Origin: Ficedula albicollis
Lineage: Eukaryota; Chordata; Aves; Passeriformes; Muscicapidae
NCBI RefSeq assembly: GCF_000247815.1
Contig: NC_021685.1
Location: 15,136,318-15,200,317 of the forward strand
DNA length: 64,000 nt
Direction of reading: 5' to 3'
Shown piece by piece: positions 63,254 to 64,000 of this stretch. The position numbers were made by a program, and so were the translations under genes. The notes under the pieces were generated by a model that saw only the letters and a list, made by a program, of their open reading frames with translations, was not told where the DNA came from and made no database searches. Each line of letters opens with the position of its first letter. The stretch's first letter is position 1.

Positions 63254-63865
63254 GGTTATACAGAGGCTAAAATTATTCCATACTTGCTTGGCAAAATATA
63301 TATTTTTGGGGCTGGCTAATGTAAAAAATAGAACTATTGTTGAGTCATATGATCTCCCTCAATACTAGCTCTTTATTTACAGTCTGATTTTGTAAATGTT
63401 ATAAATGTATAAAGATTTATAAATGCTTTGAAGGTGTCCTGTTTTAGTATAATCCCTGGGACAACAGAGTCTTGTCTTGGTCAGGATATTGCATGCTCTT
63501 GGAACATAAATAGCAAGTAAATAATTGTGCCACTAGAGTATACTTAATAAAACTTCCAATGCCAATCAGAACATCCTCAGACACATCCCAGGGCAGTAAT
63601 ATTTATTTGCATTGTGATGAGCTTGAAAACATCTCAGCAAGCCTGGTGCATCAGGAGAGAGTTTCTTCCCTGAAATACAGCAGGGAGAGTTAGTATGTAT
63701 AATGTATATATTAGCATAATGTTTTCTATACTATGCATACATGAATGTGTCTATATAGATAGGTTTCTGGGCAGTTTTCTTCTGAAATAATAGCACTTAC
63801 TATTCAGACATTATTTTGCCTACTGTTCTGTTCAGTGTGGTGGCAATCTGGCTTTACAACATAAA
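63254..63865. other. Unique noncoding sequence
   Basis: Nothing recognised. Confidence 0.5.
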
Positions 63866-63967
63866 GGTTTGTTTCTCTACTGAATAGCTAAAATAATCCC
63901 TGTTAGAGGAACCTTCGGTTTGTTTCTCTACTGAATAGCTAAAATAATTACTGTTAGAGGAACCTTT
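63866..63967. repeat. 51-bp direct tandem duplication (2 copies)
   Basis: Unit 63866-63916 begins GGTTTGTTTCTCTACTGAATAG. It is repeated at 63917-63967 with two adjacent substitutions (aatccctg/aattactg) and a change at the end. Confidence 0.92.
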
Positions 63968-64000
63968 AGTTAGCACTAGATTGCAGTCAATTTCTTACTG

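Overview
The window looks like nuclear DNA from a bird, probably a songbird. It is AT-rich and poor in genes. It carries one CR1 LINE 3' end and several long terminal repeats (LTRs) whose opening motifs and internal order match LTR families I know from passerine genomes. These family assignments rest on memory of consensus features and were not searched. No protein-coding gene can be supported. The longest reading frames are either homopolymer translations or short unrecognised frames. The only hint of a gene is at the extreme left: three polyadenylation hexamers within about 50 bases, followed by a GT-rich stretch, as at the end of a 3' UTR. The rest reads as intergenic or intronic sequence.

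Layout. 1-720 is the possible 3' UTR end. 983-1290 is a degenerate LTR-like block. 2686-3242 is an LTR opening with TGTCCTGGTTTGA. 3243-16763 is mostly unique AT-rich sequence with short direct duplications and a T17-A-C32-T13 tract. 17061-17720 is a solo LTR bounded by 5-bp target-site duplications (GGATG), with a 160-bp pure C run inside it. 19321-19691 is a second LTR with CCAAT and AATAAA signals. 20000-37600 is unique sequence with a (TG)18 microsatellite. 37636-37765 is a reverse-strand CR1 fragment. 42828-43635 is a tandemly duplicated LTR-containing segment, and 44000-44545 is a further LTR with TATA box and ATTAAA signals. From there to 62880 the sequence is again mostly unique. 62881-63253 is an Illumina adapter fragment fused to 326 consecutive Cs and 20 Ts.

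The dominant structure is not a gene system. It is a set of about 27 head-to-tail direct duplications with periods from 42 to 492 bp, plus five shorter ones, scattered across the window. Copies are nearly identical, with 0-5 differences, and none of the units I compared resembles another. They add roughly 3.4 kb. Together with the adapter and the homopolymer runs, the simplest reading is a draft short-read assembly in which overlapping contig ends were joined without merging and gaps were filled from failed reads. True tandem duplication cannot be excluded for individual loci. I found no undescribed biological system; the noteworthy signal is the assembly-error signature and how it interacts with LTR insertions.
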